Made by a program: the position numbers and the translations under genes. From assembly GCF_023091155.1 (NCBI RefSeq), contig NZ_JAHWXK010000001.1:1674001-1738000 (forward strand): 64,000 nt of DNA, written 5' to 3'. Of the stretch, positions 25,510 to 34,274 are shown piece after piece; the stretch's first letter is position 1; the number at the start of each line of letters is the position of its first letter. A model generated the notes under the pieces. It saw nothing but the letters and a program-made list of their open reading frames with translations, was not told the DNA's origin and did no database searches. This stretch comes from Microbacterium sufflavum. Its GTDB lineage: Bacteria; Actinomycetota; Actinomycetes; Actinomycetales; Microbacteriaceae.

Positions 25510-26664
25510 TCACCCGCGCGGCGCGACGGCCGCGCCCGACTGATGCGAGGCGATAGCCGCCGCGAAGATCCGATGCGTCGCGGCCGCCTCCTCCGGTCGC
25601 ACGGTGCCGAAGCCGTCGCCGAGGAGCCCCTGATGCTCGGCGAGGAACGCCGCCCACATCTGCAGGATCGCGTCCGAGAAGCCCGACTCGAAGTTCGGCC
25701 CGGTCACCGTGGGCCACACCGACTGGCTGCCGGCGTCGATGCGCTGCCAGCTCTGCTCGCGCCCGACCCCCGGCACGTCGATCAGCGCGAACACCTGTAC
25801 CTCCTTGGGGTTCTTGGTGCTGAAGCGCACGGCGCCCTCCATGCCGATCGCCTCGAACTCCCAGGTGTTCTTCTCGCCGGGGGCGATCCGCTTGGTCTCG
25901 GTCGTGAGCGGGAACCGCGCCCCGTCGTGCGTCGCCCACGAGTGCAGGACAGCGTTGTCCCAGGTGTCGCACGGCTGCGGGGTGCCGTCGGGTCCCGGCC
26001 GTTCGGTGACGATGTCCTGCAGCACGCCGCTGACGGTCTCGGGCATCCAGCCCAGGCGCAGCGGCACGTGCCAGGTGTGCATGCCGAGGTCGTTGAGCAC
26101 CCCGGCCTCGCCGCAGAACCGCTGCTGGCGCTTCCAGTTCAGCGGCTTCGCCGTATCGAGGTCGCTGGCGTGCAGGAACGCGCAGCGCGCCTCGACGATG
26201 CGACCGAGCGCCCCGGAGCGCACGTAGTCGACCGCCCACTGGGCGCCGGGGAAGTACGGCATCTCACTCGACACCCGTACGAACGACCCGGGGGTCTCGT
26301 CGATCGCCCGGAGGATCGCGTCGGCGGCGGCCCCGTCGACGCCGAAGGGCTTCTCGGCCAGCAGGGCCTTGCCCGCCCGGATCGTGTCGACGTAGAGCTG
26401 CTCATGCAGGTCGTGGCGGACGGCGATGTAGACCACGTCGATGTCGGGATCGGCCAGCAGCTCATGGTGGTCGGTGGTGGTGAGGCGCACGGTGTCGATC
26501 CCGGCGAACCACTCCAGGGCCGCGGGGTTGATGTCGCACACCGCCACGAGCTGCGGGTCGGCGGGGTGGTCGACGAGCGCGGGCCAGCGGCGCAGGGCCG
26601 CCGCGATCTCTCGGCCCATCAGACCCCCGCCGATGATGCCGACGTTCACGCGGCGCCCGCTCAT
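25510..26664 (-). CDS. Gfo/Idh/MocA family oxidoreductase
   Basis: 384 residues. The N-terminal Rossmann domain has NVGIIGGGLMGREIAAALRR and the family motif AEKPFGVDG (about residues 108-116, the EKP lysine being catalytic in the family). The C-terminal alpha/beta domain includes GVLNDLGMHTWHVPLRLGW with D and H candidates for the active site. It likely oxidises or reduces a sugar, polyol or sugar acid with NAD(P). Its start overlaps the stop of the DhnA-like aldolase (26661-26664), so the two are translated together. Confidence 0.85.
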   Translation of the reverse strand: MSGRRVNVGIIGGGLMGREIAAALRRWPALVDHPADPQLVAVCDINPAALEWFAGIDTVRLTTTDHHELLADPDIDVVYIAVRHDLHEQLYVDTIRAGKALLAEKPFGVDGAAADAILRAIDETPGSFVRVSSEMPYFPGAQWAVDYVRSGALGRIVEARCAFLHASDLDTAKPLNWKRQQRFCGEAGVLNDLGMHTWHVPLRLGWMPETVSGVLQDIVTERPGPDGTPQPCDTWDNAVLHSWATHDGARFPLTTETKRIAPGEKNTWEFEAIGMEGAVRFSTKNPKEVQVFALIDVPGVGREQSWQRIDAGSQSVWPTVTGPNFESGFSDAILQMWAAFLAEHQGLLGDGFGTVRPEEAAATHRIFAAAIASHQSGAAVAPRG

Positions 26665-27500
26665 CGCGTCGCTCCGATCAGGCGGAGCGCGTCGTCGACC
26701 GAGGCGTCGTCGTGCACCACGGCCATCAGGGCTGCGGTGATGCCCCGGGGGTCGTCGTGCTGGATGACGTTACGGCCGTACACGATGCCGCGGGCACCCT
26801 GCGCGAGGACGGCGACCGTGCGCTCGAGGAGCGTGCGATCGTCGACGCGTCCGCCGCCGCGCACCAGGACCGGGGTGTCGCCGGCGGCCTGGATGACGCG
26901 GTGGTAGTCGGAGATCTCGTCGGTGGGATCGGCCTTGATGAGGTCGGCCCCGAGCTCCCTGGCCTGCCGCACGAGCGTGACGATCTTGGCGGTGTCGCCG
27001 TCCACCGCATAACCCCCCGCGCCCGCCCGGGTCTGCATCACCAGCGGCTCGATCATCAGGGGCATGCCGTAACGCTCGGCGTCGGTGCGCAGCGCGAGGA
27101 TCGACCGGATGCACTGCTCGCGCACCTCGGGGTGGCCGGGGATGTCGAGCAGGTTCACGCACACGGCGACCGCGTCGAGCCGCACCGCCACCTCGATCGC
27201 GTCGGGCACGTGGATCGAGTGCAGCGGCGACTCCAGCGGGTCGTTGTAGACGTTGGCGATGTCGGTGCGCAGCACGAGGCCGGGCTTCTGCTTGCCGGGG
27301 ACGGACTGCAGCAGCGGGGCCTGGCCGAGCGTCAGCTGGATCGCATCCGGGCCCGCGTCGACGAGGGTGCGGACGGTCGCGGCCATGTCCTCGATGCCGG
27401 TGAGGAACGAGTGCTCGTGGAAGGCCCCGTGGTCGACGGCCACGTCGAGGGCGCGACCGGAGCGGGCGTGGAACAGGCGGTGGAGGCGAGGCTTCGTCAT
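26661..27500 (-). CDS. Class I (Schiff-base) aldolase of the DhnA/LsrF type
   Basis: 279 residues. The TIM-barrel family pattern is visible: LDVAVDHGAFH at the start, VAVRLDAVAVCVNLL, MPLMIEPL, then DLIKADPTDE with the candidate Schiff-base lysine at residue 189, and TPVLVRGGGR with GIVYGRNVIQHDDPRG at the phosphate-binding end. Such enzymes split or join keto-sugar phosphates (fructose-1,6-bisphosphate, AI-2 phosphate, deoxyketogluconate phosphates). First gene of a minus-strand unit that diverges from the DUF4432 gene, with a LacI operator in its promoter. Confidence 0.85.
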   Translation of the reverse strand: MTKPRLHRLFHARSGRALDVAVDHGAFHEHSFLTGIEDMAATVRTLVDAGPDAIQLTLGQAPLLQSVPGKQKPGLVLRTDIANVYNDPLESPLHSIHVPDAIEVAVRLDAVAVCVNLLDIPGHPEVREQCIRSILALRTDAERYGMPLMIEPLVMQTRAGAGGYAVDGDTAKIVTLVRQARELGADLIKADPTDEISDYHRVIQAAGDTPVLVRGGGRVDDRTLLERTVAVLAQGARGIVYGRNVIQHDDPRGITAALMAVVHDDASVDDALRLIGATR

Positions 27501-27545
27501 CGATGGTGCTCTCTGCGTGAGGGTGGCGCGGCGATGCGCACGATC

Positions 27546-27574
27546 AGTATGCAGAGACGAGACAACGTTGTCAA
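27546..27574 (-). promoter_or_regulatory. Promoter of the DhnA-like aldolase unit
   Basis: On the minus strand a consensus TTGACA (27569-27574) is followed by a 17-base spacer and CATACT (27546-27551). The -35 element is embedded in the palindromic operator at 27561-27572, so repressor binding would block polymerase. Confidence 0.7.
27561..27572. promoter_or_regulatory. LacI operator GACAACGTTGTC, copy 1
   Basis: A perfect 12-bp palindrome with the central CG of LacI-family operators. It lies between the divergent aldolase (minus) and DUF4432 (plus) genes. The same 12 bases recur at 28698, before the LacI gene of this cluster. Confidence 0.8.
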
Positions 27575-27652
27575 TTGCGAGGATCCGGGCCGGACGAGCG
27601 CCTGCTACGGTGGCCGCACGCGCGCCAGGACGGCGCGGGAGAAGGGCGGGCG

Positions 27653-28660
27653 ATGGTGGCGGAGCTGTACGGGGCGCCGATCGACGAGGCCTGGCGACGG
27701 CTCGGACACCGCGGGCAGGCCGTGACGGTGGAGTCGTCGCTGCGGACCGACGGACCGGATGCGGGGAGCCGTCGGATCCGGGTCGTCAACGGCGACCTCG
27801 ACCTCGAGGTCCTGCCCGATCGCGGCCTCGACCTGGGGCAGCTGCGGGTCGCGGGCATGCCCTTCGCGTGGACCTCGGCGACCGGATTCCCCCCGATCGT
27901 CCCCGGGCCGGACGACGACGGCTGGCTGCGGTCGTTCGGGGGTGGGCTGCTGACGACCTGCGGACTGCGCAGCTTCGGAGCGCCGTCCGTCGACGAGGGT
28001 GAGGCGCATCCGCTGCACGGCCGATACTCGTCGCTGCGCGCCGAGGTCACGCGCACCGAGGTGACCGACCGCGAGGTCGTGGTCGAGGGCACGGTCCGCG
28101 AGGTCGAGGTCTTCGGGGTGCACCTCGAACTCCGGCGCCGCATCAGCACGCCGATCGGGTCGCGCCTGGTCCGGGTGCAGGACCTCGTGGTCAACCGCGG
28201 GGCGGCCGCCGTGGAGCCCATGGTGCTCTACCACCTCAACCTCGGCTGGCCGCTGGTCGACGAGGGGACCGTGCTGCACTCGCCGGCGACCGCTGTCGAG
28301 CCCCGGGACGCGCAAGCGCGGGCGGGCCTCGGCTCGTGGGACCGGTTCCCGGCCCCGGCGGTGTCGTATCCCGAGCAGGTGTTCCGCCACGAGCTGCCGC
28401 TTCGGGAGCGGGTCGACATCGTCGTCGAGAGCCCGCGCGGGGCGGCGGTCCGCATCGCCGTCGACACCGCACGCCTGCCGGCGCTGTTCCAGTGGCGCGT
28501 CGCCGAGGAGCGCGGCCACGTCGTCCTGGGGATCGAGCCGGCGACCGTGCCGACGATCCTCGGCCGGGCCGATGCGCGGGCTCGCGGACTGCTGCGCCCG
28601 CTGGCGCCCGGCGGGGTGCTCGAACTGGGCGTCGACGTCGAGGTGGCGCCCGGCGGGTGA
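27653..28660 (+). CDS. DUF4432 protein (aldose 1-epimerase-like)
   Basis: 335 residues from the ATG at 27653 (GAAGGGCGGGCG upstream). It has the galactose-mutarotase-like beta-sandwich pattern of DUF4432: DLEVLPDRGLDLGQLRVAGM (about 43-62), GGGLLTTCGLRSFG, HPLHGRYSSL and VLYHLNLGWPL. These proteins accompany sugar-catabolic operons and are thought to interconvert anomers or act as carbohydrate-binding epimerases; no activity is proven for this one. First gene of the plus-strand side of system A. Confidence 0.75.
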   Translation: MVAELYGAPIDEAWRRLGHRGQAVTVESSLRTDGPDAGSRRIRVVNGDLDLEVLPDRGLDLGQLRVAGMPFAWTSATGFPPIVPGPDDDGWLRSFGGGLLTTCGLRSFGAPSVDEGEAHPLHGRYSSLRAEVTRTEVTDREVVVEGTVREVEVFGVHLELRRRISTPIGSRLVRVQDLVVNRGAAAVEPMVLYHLNLGWPLVDEGTVLHSPATAVEPRDAQARAGLGSWDRFPAPAVSYPEQVFRHELPLRERVDIVVESPRGAAVRIAVDTARLPALFQWRVAEERGHVVLGIEPATVPTILGRADARARGLLRPLAPGGVLELGVDVEVAPGG

Positions 28661-28695
28661 CCGCTCGCAGCGGTGGGCTGCGATCGAATCGGCGC

Positions 28696-28725
28696 TTGAC
28701 AACGTTGTCGACCCGGTCGCATGAT
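28696..28725 (+). promoter_or_regulatory. Predicted promoter of the system A operon (lacI to pfkB)
   Basis: TTGACA at 28696-28701 and CATGAT at 28720-28725 with 18-base spacing, in the 124-base gap before the LacI gene. The -35 element overlaps the operator at 28698-28709. Confidence 0.6.
28698..28709. promoter_or_regulatory. LacI operator GACAACGTTGTC, copy 2
   Basis: Identical to the palindrome at 27561-27572 and overlapping the -35 box of the LacI-gene promoter. It indicates autoregulation and control of the genes downstream. Confidence 0.8.
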
Positions 28726-28763
28726 GTTCCCATCGAACTCGCGATGGCCGCGGATTCAACGAT

Positions 28764-28775
28764 GACAACGATGTC
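28764..28775. promoter_or_regulatory. LacI operator variant GACAACGATGTC, copy 3
   Basis: One base different from the other two copies and placed just ahead of the LacI start codon (28785), 66 bases from copy 2. That spacing would allow two repressor dimers to loop or to form a downstream roadblock. Confidence 0.5.
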
Positions 28776-28784
28776 GAGGTGGCA

Positions 28785-29855
28785 ATGGAGCGCGACGAGT
28801 CGAGCGCGACGGTGGGCACCCAGCGTGACGGGCGCCGCCGGGCGCGCATCACCGACGTGGCGCAGCTCGCCGGCGTGAGCATCAAGACCGTCTCGCGCGT
28901 CGTCAACGGCGAGAGCGGCGTGCTTCCCGAGACCCGCGAACGCGTCGCCGCCGCGGTGCTCGAGCTCGGCTTCGTGCCCGACCGTCGCGCCCGGTCGCTC
29001 AAGCGCGGCGACACCGACACCATCGGCATCCTCATCGACGCCATCTCCGACCCGTTCTTCGCCGCGTTCGTCAGCGCCGTCGAGGAGCTCGCCGTCGCCG
29101 AGGGCCTCAACGTGCTCTTCGCCAGCACCGTGCACGACGCCGCACAGGAGCGCGAACAGCTCGAACGTCTCACCGGCGACCGCCTGCGCGGGCTCATCAT
29201 CTCGCCCTTCGCGATCGAGTCCGCCGAGCTGGCGGCGCTGCGGCAGCGGTTCCCGGTGATCTGCGTCGACCGTTCGCGCGAAGGCATCGACTCGATCGTC
29301 GTCGACGACTACGGCGCCACGCTCGAAGCCGTCCGCGGCTTCCTCTCCCGCGGGCACCGCCGCATCGGCTTCATCGGCGAGGAGATCCCGTACCCCACCG
29401 TGTTCGAGCGCCTGAGCGCCTACCGCGACGCCCACGCCGAGGCCGGGGTCGAGGTGGACGAGAGCCTGATCATCGCGCAGGGCCGCCACCGCGAAGAGCG
29501 GTCGATCAGCGAGCTGCTCGCCCGCCCCGACGCGCCGACGGCCCTCTTCTGCGCCACCAGCCCCGCCGCCATCGCGACCATCCACGTGCTCAGTGCCGAC
29601 CGCGTGCCGATGCCCGCGCTGATCTCGTTCGGCGACTTCCAGTTCGCCGACGTGTTCACCCCCGGCATCACCTGCGTCGACCAGGACCCCCGGCTGATCG
29701 GCGAGGCGACGTTCCGGCGGCTGATGCAGCTCGGCGCCGACCCCCAGGCCGAGCCGGAGCACATCGTCGTCCCCACCCGCCTCATCGCCCGCGGCTCGGG
29801 CGAGATGGCCCCCGAGCGCGACGCATCGGCCCGCCCGATCGGAGACCTGCGATGA
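28785..29855 (+). CDS. LacI family transcriptional regulator of system A
   Basis: 356 residues from the ATG at 28785 (GAGGTGG just upstream); a GTG at 28779 is the alternative. The HTH is ARITDVAQLAGVSIKTVSRV, with hinge ELGFVPDRRARSLKRGDTDT. The effector domain contains GILIDAISDPFFAAFVSAVE and ICVDRSREGIDSIVVDDYGA. It overlaps the following isomerase gene (ATGA at 29852), so it is the first gene of the operon it presumably represses. Three copies of its likely operator lie within 1.3 kb. The inducer is probably the sugar imported by the ABC system downstream. Confidence 0.9.
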   Translation: MERDESSATVGTQRDGRRRARITDVAQLAGVSIKTVSRVVNGESGVLPETRERVAAAVLELGFVPDRRARSLKRGDTDTIGILIDAISDPFFAAFVSAVEELAVAEGLNVLFASTVHDAAQEREQLERLTGDRLRGLIISPFAIESAELAALRQRFPVICVDRSREGIDSIVVDDYGATLEAVRGFLSRGHRRIGFIGEEIPYPTVFERLSAYRDAHAEAGVEVDESLIIAQGRHREERSISELLARPDAPTALFCATSPAAIATIHVLSADRVPMPALISFGDFQFADVFTPGITCVDQDPRLIGEATFRRLMQLGADPQAEPEHIVVPTRLIARGSGEMAPERDASARPIGDLR

Positions 29856-30898
29856 ACCCGGTCCTGCTGCCGCCCAACCCCGTCCAGCACTTCTACCGCG
29901 GCGGCGACCGCATCGCGGCGCTGCGCGGGATCGAGCCGGAGACCGACCACCAGCCCGAGGAGTGGCTGGGCGCGACGGTGTCGCGGTTCGGCACGCCGGA
30001 CACCGGTCTCGCCGTCACCGCCGACGGCGCCCTGCTGCGCGACCTCGTGACCGCCGACCCCGCGGCCTGGACCGGCCCGGGGAGCGGAGCCGACGCGGGC
30101 GACGTGGGACTGCTGGTCAAGCTGCTCGACGCCCGCCAGCGCCTCCCCGTGCACGTGCACCCCGACCGGGCGTTCGCCACGAGCCACCTGGACTGCCCGT
30201 ACGGCAAGACGGAGGCGTGGTTCGTGCTCGACACCGAGGCCGACAGCGCCGTGCACCTCGGCTGGAACACCGACCTCGACCGGGCCGAGCTGGACCGCCG
30301 CCGCGACGCCCAGGACAGCGAGTGGATGCTCGTGCACATGAACCGCGTCGTCGTGCGCCAGGGCATGGGCATCCTCGTGCCCGCCGGCACCGCGCACGCC
30401 ATCGACGGCGGCATCTTCGTCGCCGAGGTGCAGGAGCCCACCGACTTCTCCATCCTGCTGGAGTGGTCGGTCACCACCTCGACCCGCGAGGAGTCGCACC
30501 TGGACCTCGGCTTCGACGCCGTGATGCCCGCCGTCTCGGCCGACCGCCTCGCCCCCGAGCAGCTCGCCGCACTGATCAGCGACGCGGGCACGACGCCCGC
30601 CGGCCCGCGCTTCCGCTCGCTCCTGCCCGCCGCCGCCGACCCCTTCTTCCGCCTCTGGGACGCGGCCGTCTCCGGGGACGTCTCGACCGAGCGCCCTGCC
30701 GGCTTCGGCGTCGTGCTGGTGCAGGAGGGGGAGGGCGAGCTGGTCGGCGCGTCCGGTCGGATCGCCGTCTCGCACGGCCAGGCCTTCGCCGTGCCGCACG
30801 CCTTCGGCGCCTGGCACCTCGCGGGTGACGCGCGCGTGCTCGTCGCCGAGCCGGGCGCGGGATGGCCGACCACGCTCACCGGGACCGGGATCCGATGA
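29852..30898 (+). CDS. Class I mannose-6-phosphate isomerase-like protein
   Basis: 348 residues in the type I phosphomannose isomerase cupin fold. Zinc-site residues are visible: QRLPVHVHPDRAFA (two histidines, about residues 104-106), KTEAWFVLD (Glu) and PAGTAHAIDGG (His). It interconverts aldose and ketose phosphates, or free sugars in some homologues. A housekeeping ManA is expected elsewhere in the genome, so this one probably belongs to the pathway of its operon. It is coupled to both neighbours by ATGA overlaps. Confidence 0.85.
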   Translation: MNPVLLPPNPVQHFYRGGDRIAALRGIEPETDHQPEEWLGATVSRFGTPDTGLAVTADGALLRDLVTADPAAWTGPGSGADAGDVGLLVKLLDARQRLPVHVHPDRAFATSHLDCPYGKTEAWFVLDTEADSAVHLGWNTDLDRAELDRRRDAQDSEWMLVHMNRVVVRQGMGILVPAGTAHAIDGGIFVAEVQEPTDFSILLEWSVTTSTREESHLDLGFDAVMPAVSADRLAPEQLAALISDAGTTPAGPRFRSLLPAAADPFFRLWDAAVSGDVSTERPAGFGVVLVQEGEGELVGASGRIAVSHGQAFAVPHAFGAWHLAGDARVLVAEPGAGWPTTLTGTGIR

Positions 30899-32304
30899 AC
30901 GGCTACGTCGTCGGGGTCGACATGGGATCGACCAGCATCAAGCTCCTCGTCGCCGACACCGACGGACGCCAGGTGCTCGTCGCGAGCCGCCGGTCGCCGT
31001 GGACGAGCCGTGAGCACGGCCGCGCCGAGATGCCCGCCGCGGTCGCCGTCGACACCGTCCGCGAGCTCGCCCACGAGGCCGACGTCCTGCTGCGCGTGCA
31101 CGGCCCCTACCGCGTGCTCGCGCTCGGGGTGTCGGGCATGGCCGAGGCCGGCGTGCTGCTGGACGCCGCCGGAGAGCCCGCGGCGCCCGTCATGGCCTGG
31201 TTCGACCCGCGCGGTGCCGCCGAGATCCTCGCCACCCCCGACGCCTTCCGCGCGGAGTTCCTCGGACGGACCGGACTGCCGGTGGGCCCGCTGGCCTCCA
31301 TCGCCAAGATCCTGCACCTGCGCGAGTCCGGGGTGGACCTGCGCGGACGCACCTTCCTCACCGTGCCGGAGCTGGTGGTGCACGCCCTCGGCGGCCCCCG
31401 CGTCGCCGAGTACTCCCTGGCGTCGCGCACCGGGCTGCTCGACCAGGACGACAGCACGCCGTGGGACGCCGCCTTCGAGGTGCTCGGCGTGGGCGACGAC
31501 CTGCTCGCGGAGCGCGTCGGCGCGGGCAGCGCCGTGGGCATCCTCTCGGACGACGCCATGCCCGACGGCTTCCGCGGCGCCGTGCTCACCGTCGCCGGCC
31601 ACGACCACCTCGTCTCCGCCGTCGCGGTGGGCGCCGTCCACAGCAGACAGCTGTACGACTCGATGGGCACGGCCGAGGCGCTGGTGCGGGTGCTCGACGG
31701 CCCGCTGCCGTTCGACGCGCGCGAACGGCTCGCCCTCGCCGGCATCAACACCGTGCGTCATGTGCTGCCGGGCAAATACGTGCTGCTCGCCGGCACGAAG
31801 TCCGGTCTGCTCATGCGGCGCGTGCTGCAGCTGCTGGGCATCGCCGACGCCGCCGGCCGGGCGCGGATCGATGAAGCCGTGATGGCGCTGCCCGTCACCG
31901 GCACGCTCGCCGACGGGGCCCTCGCGGTCAGCGGTGCCCGCAACGACGACGGCGAGCTGAAGATCGTCGCGAACGGCGACGGCCTCGACCCGGCGGAACT
32001 GTTCACCGCGACGCTGCTGCACGGCAACGACATGTGCGCCGAGCTCATGGAGGTCATGGACCGCGAGGTCGCGCCGCCCACCTCGACCGTGCTGACCGGG
32101 GGCTGGTCGAGCATGGCGAGCGTCGTCCGCGCGCGCCGACTCGTGCTGCCCGATGTCACGGTCGCCACGCACGACGAGGCCACCGCCTACGGCGCCGCGC
32201 TGTTCGCCGCGTTCGCCGCGAGCACCCGCACCGACTTCGAGAGCGTGGCCGCGGCGTTCCGCTCCGGCCACTCCGATCACGACAACAGCAAGGGAAGGAG
32301 CTGA
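30895..32304 (+). CDS. FGGY family carbohydrate kinase
   Basis: 469 residues, ATG at 30895 overlapping the isomerase stop. The N-terminal phosphate loop VVGVDMGSTSIKLLVADTDG, the domain-joining region LTVAGHDHLVSAVAVGAV (catalytic Asp in GHDH), YDSMGTAEALVRV and the C-terminal adenine-site loop VLTGGWSSMASVVRARR are present. It phosphorylates a sugar or polyol imported by the adjacent ABC transporter. It resembles neither XylB nor GlpK closely by eye, so the substrate is left open. Confidence 0.87.
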   Translation: MNGYVVGVDMGSTSIKLLVADTDGRQVLVASRRSPWTSREHGRAEMPAAVAVDTVRELAHEADVLLRVHGPYRVLALGVSGMAEAGVLLDAAGEPAAPVMAWFDPRGAAEILATPDAFRAEFLGRTGLPVGPLASIAKILHLRESGVDLRGRTFLTVPELVVHALGGPRVAEYSLASRTGLLDQDDSTPWDAAFEVLGVGDDLLAERVGAGSAVGILSDDAMPDGFRGAVLTVAGHDHLVSAVAVGAVHSRQLYDSMGTAEALVRVLDGPLPFDARERLALAGINTVRHVLPGKYVLLAGTKSGLLMRRVLQLLGIADAAGRARIDEAVMALPVTGTLADGALAVSGARNDDGELKIVANGDGLDPAELFTATLLHGNDMCAELMEVMDREVAPPTSTVLTGGWSSMASVVRARRLVLPDVTVATHDEATAYGAALFAAFAASTRTDFESVAAAFRSGHSDHDNSKGRS

Positions 32305-32307
32305 CCC

Positions 32308-33153
32308 ATGTCGCTCAGTTCTACGGTTCCGGTTCTCCAGGCGCGCGGACTCTCGCGCCAGTTCGGCCACGTGCGCGCGCTGAACGACGTCGACTTCGAG
32401 GTGTATCCGGGGGAGGTGACGGCCCTCATCGGCGACAACGGCGCCGGCAAGTCGACGCTCGTCAAGGCGCTCTCGGGCAACCTCGCCGTCGACTCCGGCA
32501 CGATCCTGTTCGACGGCGAAGAGGCCGACATGTCCACGCCGTCCGCGGTGAGCGCGCTCGGTGTCGAGACCGTCTACCAGGACCTCGCGCTCGCGCCCCA
32601 CCTCGACCCGGTGCAGAACATGTACCTCGGCCGCGAGCTGCGCCAGACCGGCGTCGCCGGCGCCCTCGGCTTCATGAAGACCAAGGAGATGCGCGCCCAG
32701 TCGCGGGCCGCCTTCGACGAGCTGGGCGCCACCGTGCGCTCGCTCACCTCGCCGGTGGGGGAGATGTCGGGCGGCCAGCGGCAGGCCATCGCCATCGCCC
32801 GCGCCGTGCACTGGGCCTCGCGCGTGGTGTTCCTCGACGAGCCCACCGCGGCGCTGGGGGTGCGGCAGACGCAGAACGTGCTCGAGACGATCCGCCGGGT
32901 GCGCGACAAGGGCATCGCCGTGGTGTTCATCTCGCACTCCATGCCGCACGTCATGGAGGTCTCCGACCGCATCCAGGTGCTGCGCCTGGGCACGCGCGTT
33001 GCCAACATCCCCGCCGCCGACACCTCCATGGAGGAGCTCGTCGGCCTCATGACCGGCGCCGTGACCCGCGACGCCGCCCCGCCCGTGGCCGACGTCGCCC
33101 CCGAAGGCGACGTCGCCGAGACCTCCGCCGCTGACAAGGAGCCGAACCGATGA
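32308..33153 (+). CDS. Sugar ABC transporter ATP-binding protein, single domain (FrcA-like)
   Basis: 281 residues, three bases after the kinase stop. Walker A is GDNGAGKSTLVKAL (about 46-59), the signature EMSGGQRQAIAIARAV, Walker B VVFLDEPTAALG and the switch His in FISHSM. Only one nucleotide-binding domain is present, as in the fructose-type FrcA, whereas RhaT at 52196 has two. It would form a homodimer on the permease. A C-terminal extension of about 25 acidic residues is seen. Overlaps the permease start (ATGA). Confidence 0.92.
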   Translation: MSLSSTVPVLQARGLSRQFGHVRALNDVDFEVYPGEVTALIGDNGAGKSTLVKALSGNLAVDSGTILFDGEEADMSTPSAVSALGVETVYQDLALAPHLDPVQNMYLGRELRQTGVAGALGFMKTKEMRAQSRAAFDELGATVRSLTSPVGEMSGGQRQAIAIARAVHWASRVVFLDEPTAALGVRQTQNVLETIRRVRDKGIAVVFISHSMPHVMEVSDRIQVLRLGTRVANIPAADTSMEELVGLMTGAVTRDAAPPVADVAPEGDVAETSAADKEPNR

Positions 33154-34232
33154 GCACGACGAAGCCCCCCACGGAGACCGTGGCGATCGGCACCCTCGAG
33201 GAGCCGAAGAACGGCTACTTCCGCAACCTGCTCCGCGCCCAGGCCTTCCAGATCCTGCTCGTGCTGATCGCGATCGTCGTCGTGTTCAGCCTGCTGGCAC
33301 CCGACACGTTCGCCCAGTGGTCGAACTTCCGGCTGATCATCCAGAACGCCTCGATCCTCGCCGTGCTCGCGGTCGGCATGACCTACGTGATCATCACGGC
33401 CGGCATCGACCTGTCGATCGGCTCGGTGCTGGTGTTCTCCGGCGTCGTCTCGGCCATGGTCATGCGCGTCATCGGCGGGGCGGGCTGGGGCACGGCCGTG
33501 GTCGGCATCCTCGTCGCGATCGCCTGCGGCATCGGCTGGGGACTGCTCAACGGGTTCCTCATCGCCAAGGCGAAGATCCCGCCGCTGATCGTCACGCTCG
33601 GCACGCTGGGCATGTCGCTCGGCCTCGCGCAGATCCTCACCGGCGGCGTCGACATCCGTGAGGTGCCCGCCGTGCTGACCACCACCATCGGCTACGGCAA
33701 CGTGCTCGGCACGATCCCCACCATCTCGGTCATCGCCCTCGTGATCATCGTGATCGGCGGAGTGGTGCTGCACTTCACCCGTTTCGGCCTGCACACCTAC
33801 GCGGTCGGATCGAGCGAGCTCGCCGCGCGACGGGTGGGCGTGAAGGTGGACCGCCACCTCATCGCGATCTACACCCTCTCCGGCGGTCTCGCCGGCGTCG
33901 CGGGCATCCTCTCGCTGTCGCAGTTCTCCACCACCGCGATCGCCGGGCAGTCGCAGACCAACCTCAACGTGATCGCCGCGGTCGTCATCGGCGGCACGAG
34001 CCTCTTCGGCGGCGTCGGCACCATCGTCGGCACCGTCGTGGGCCTGTTCATCCCCGCGGTGCTGCAGAACGGCTTCGTCATCACCGGCGTGCCGCCGTTC
34101 TGGCAGCAGGTCGCCGTCGGCGCGGTGCTCATCACCGCCGTCTACGTCGACCAGGTCCGCCGCTCGGCCGCCATGCGCGGCAACTCCCAGAGCCTCTGGC
34201 GCAAGTTCGTCAGCGGGGGCCGGCGTACCTGA
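33150..34232 (+). CDS. Sugar ABC transporter permease (FrcC/RbsC-like)
   Basis: 360 residues with eight to ten hydrophobic helices from about residue 30 to 340. It carries the branched permease signature VGMTYVIITAGIDLSIGSVL (about 78-97) and, later, VIAAVVIGGTSLFGGVGTIVGTVVG-type loops, which contact the ATPase. Coupled by overlap to the ATP-binding gene. It carries the sugar delivered by the binding protein encoded next. Confidence 0.92.
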   Translation: MSTTKPPTETVAIGTLEEPKNGYFRNLLRAQAFQILLVLIAIVVVFSLLAPDTFAQWSNFRLIIQNASILAVLAVGMTYVIITAGIDLSIGSVLVFSGVVSAMVMRVIGGAGWGTAVVGILVAIACGIGWGLLNGFLIAKAKIPPLIVTLGTLGMSLGLAQILTGGVDIREVPAVLTTTIGYGNVLGTIPTISVIALVIIVIGGVVLHFTRFGLHTYAVGSSELAARRVGVKVDRHLIAIYTLSGGLAGVAGILSLSQFSTTAIAGQSQTNLNVIAAVVIGGTSLFGGVGTIVGTVVGLFIPAVLQNGFVITGVPPFWQQVAVGAVLITAVYVDQVRRSAAMRGNSQSLWRKFVSGGRRT

Positions 34233-34274
34233 CGCCCGGCCCACCACCATCCACACACAGTCAAGAGAAGAACG

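Noticed and set aside
29893..32949. An open frame of over 1,000 codons on the minus strand opposite the isomerase, FGGY kinase and ABC genes
   Set aside because: It is antisense to three well-supported genes, has the His/Arg/Gly-rich composition of a shadow frame in high-GC DNA and no family motif.
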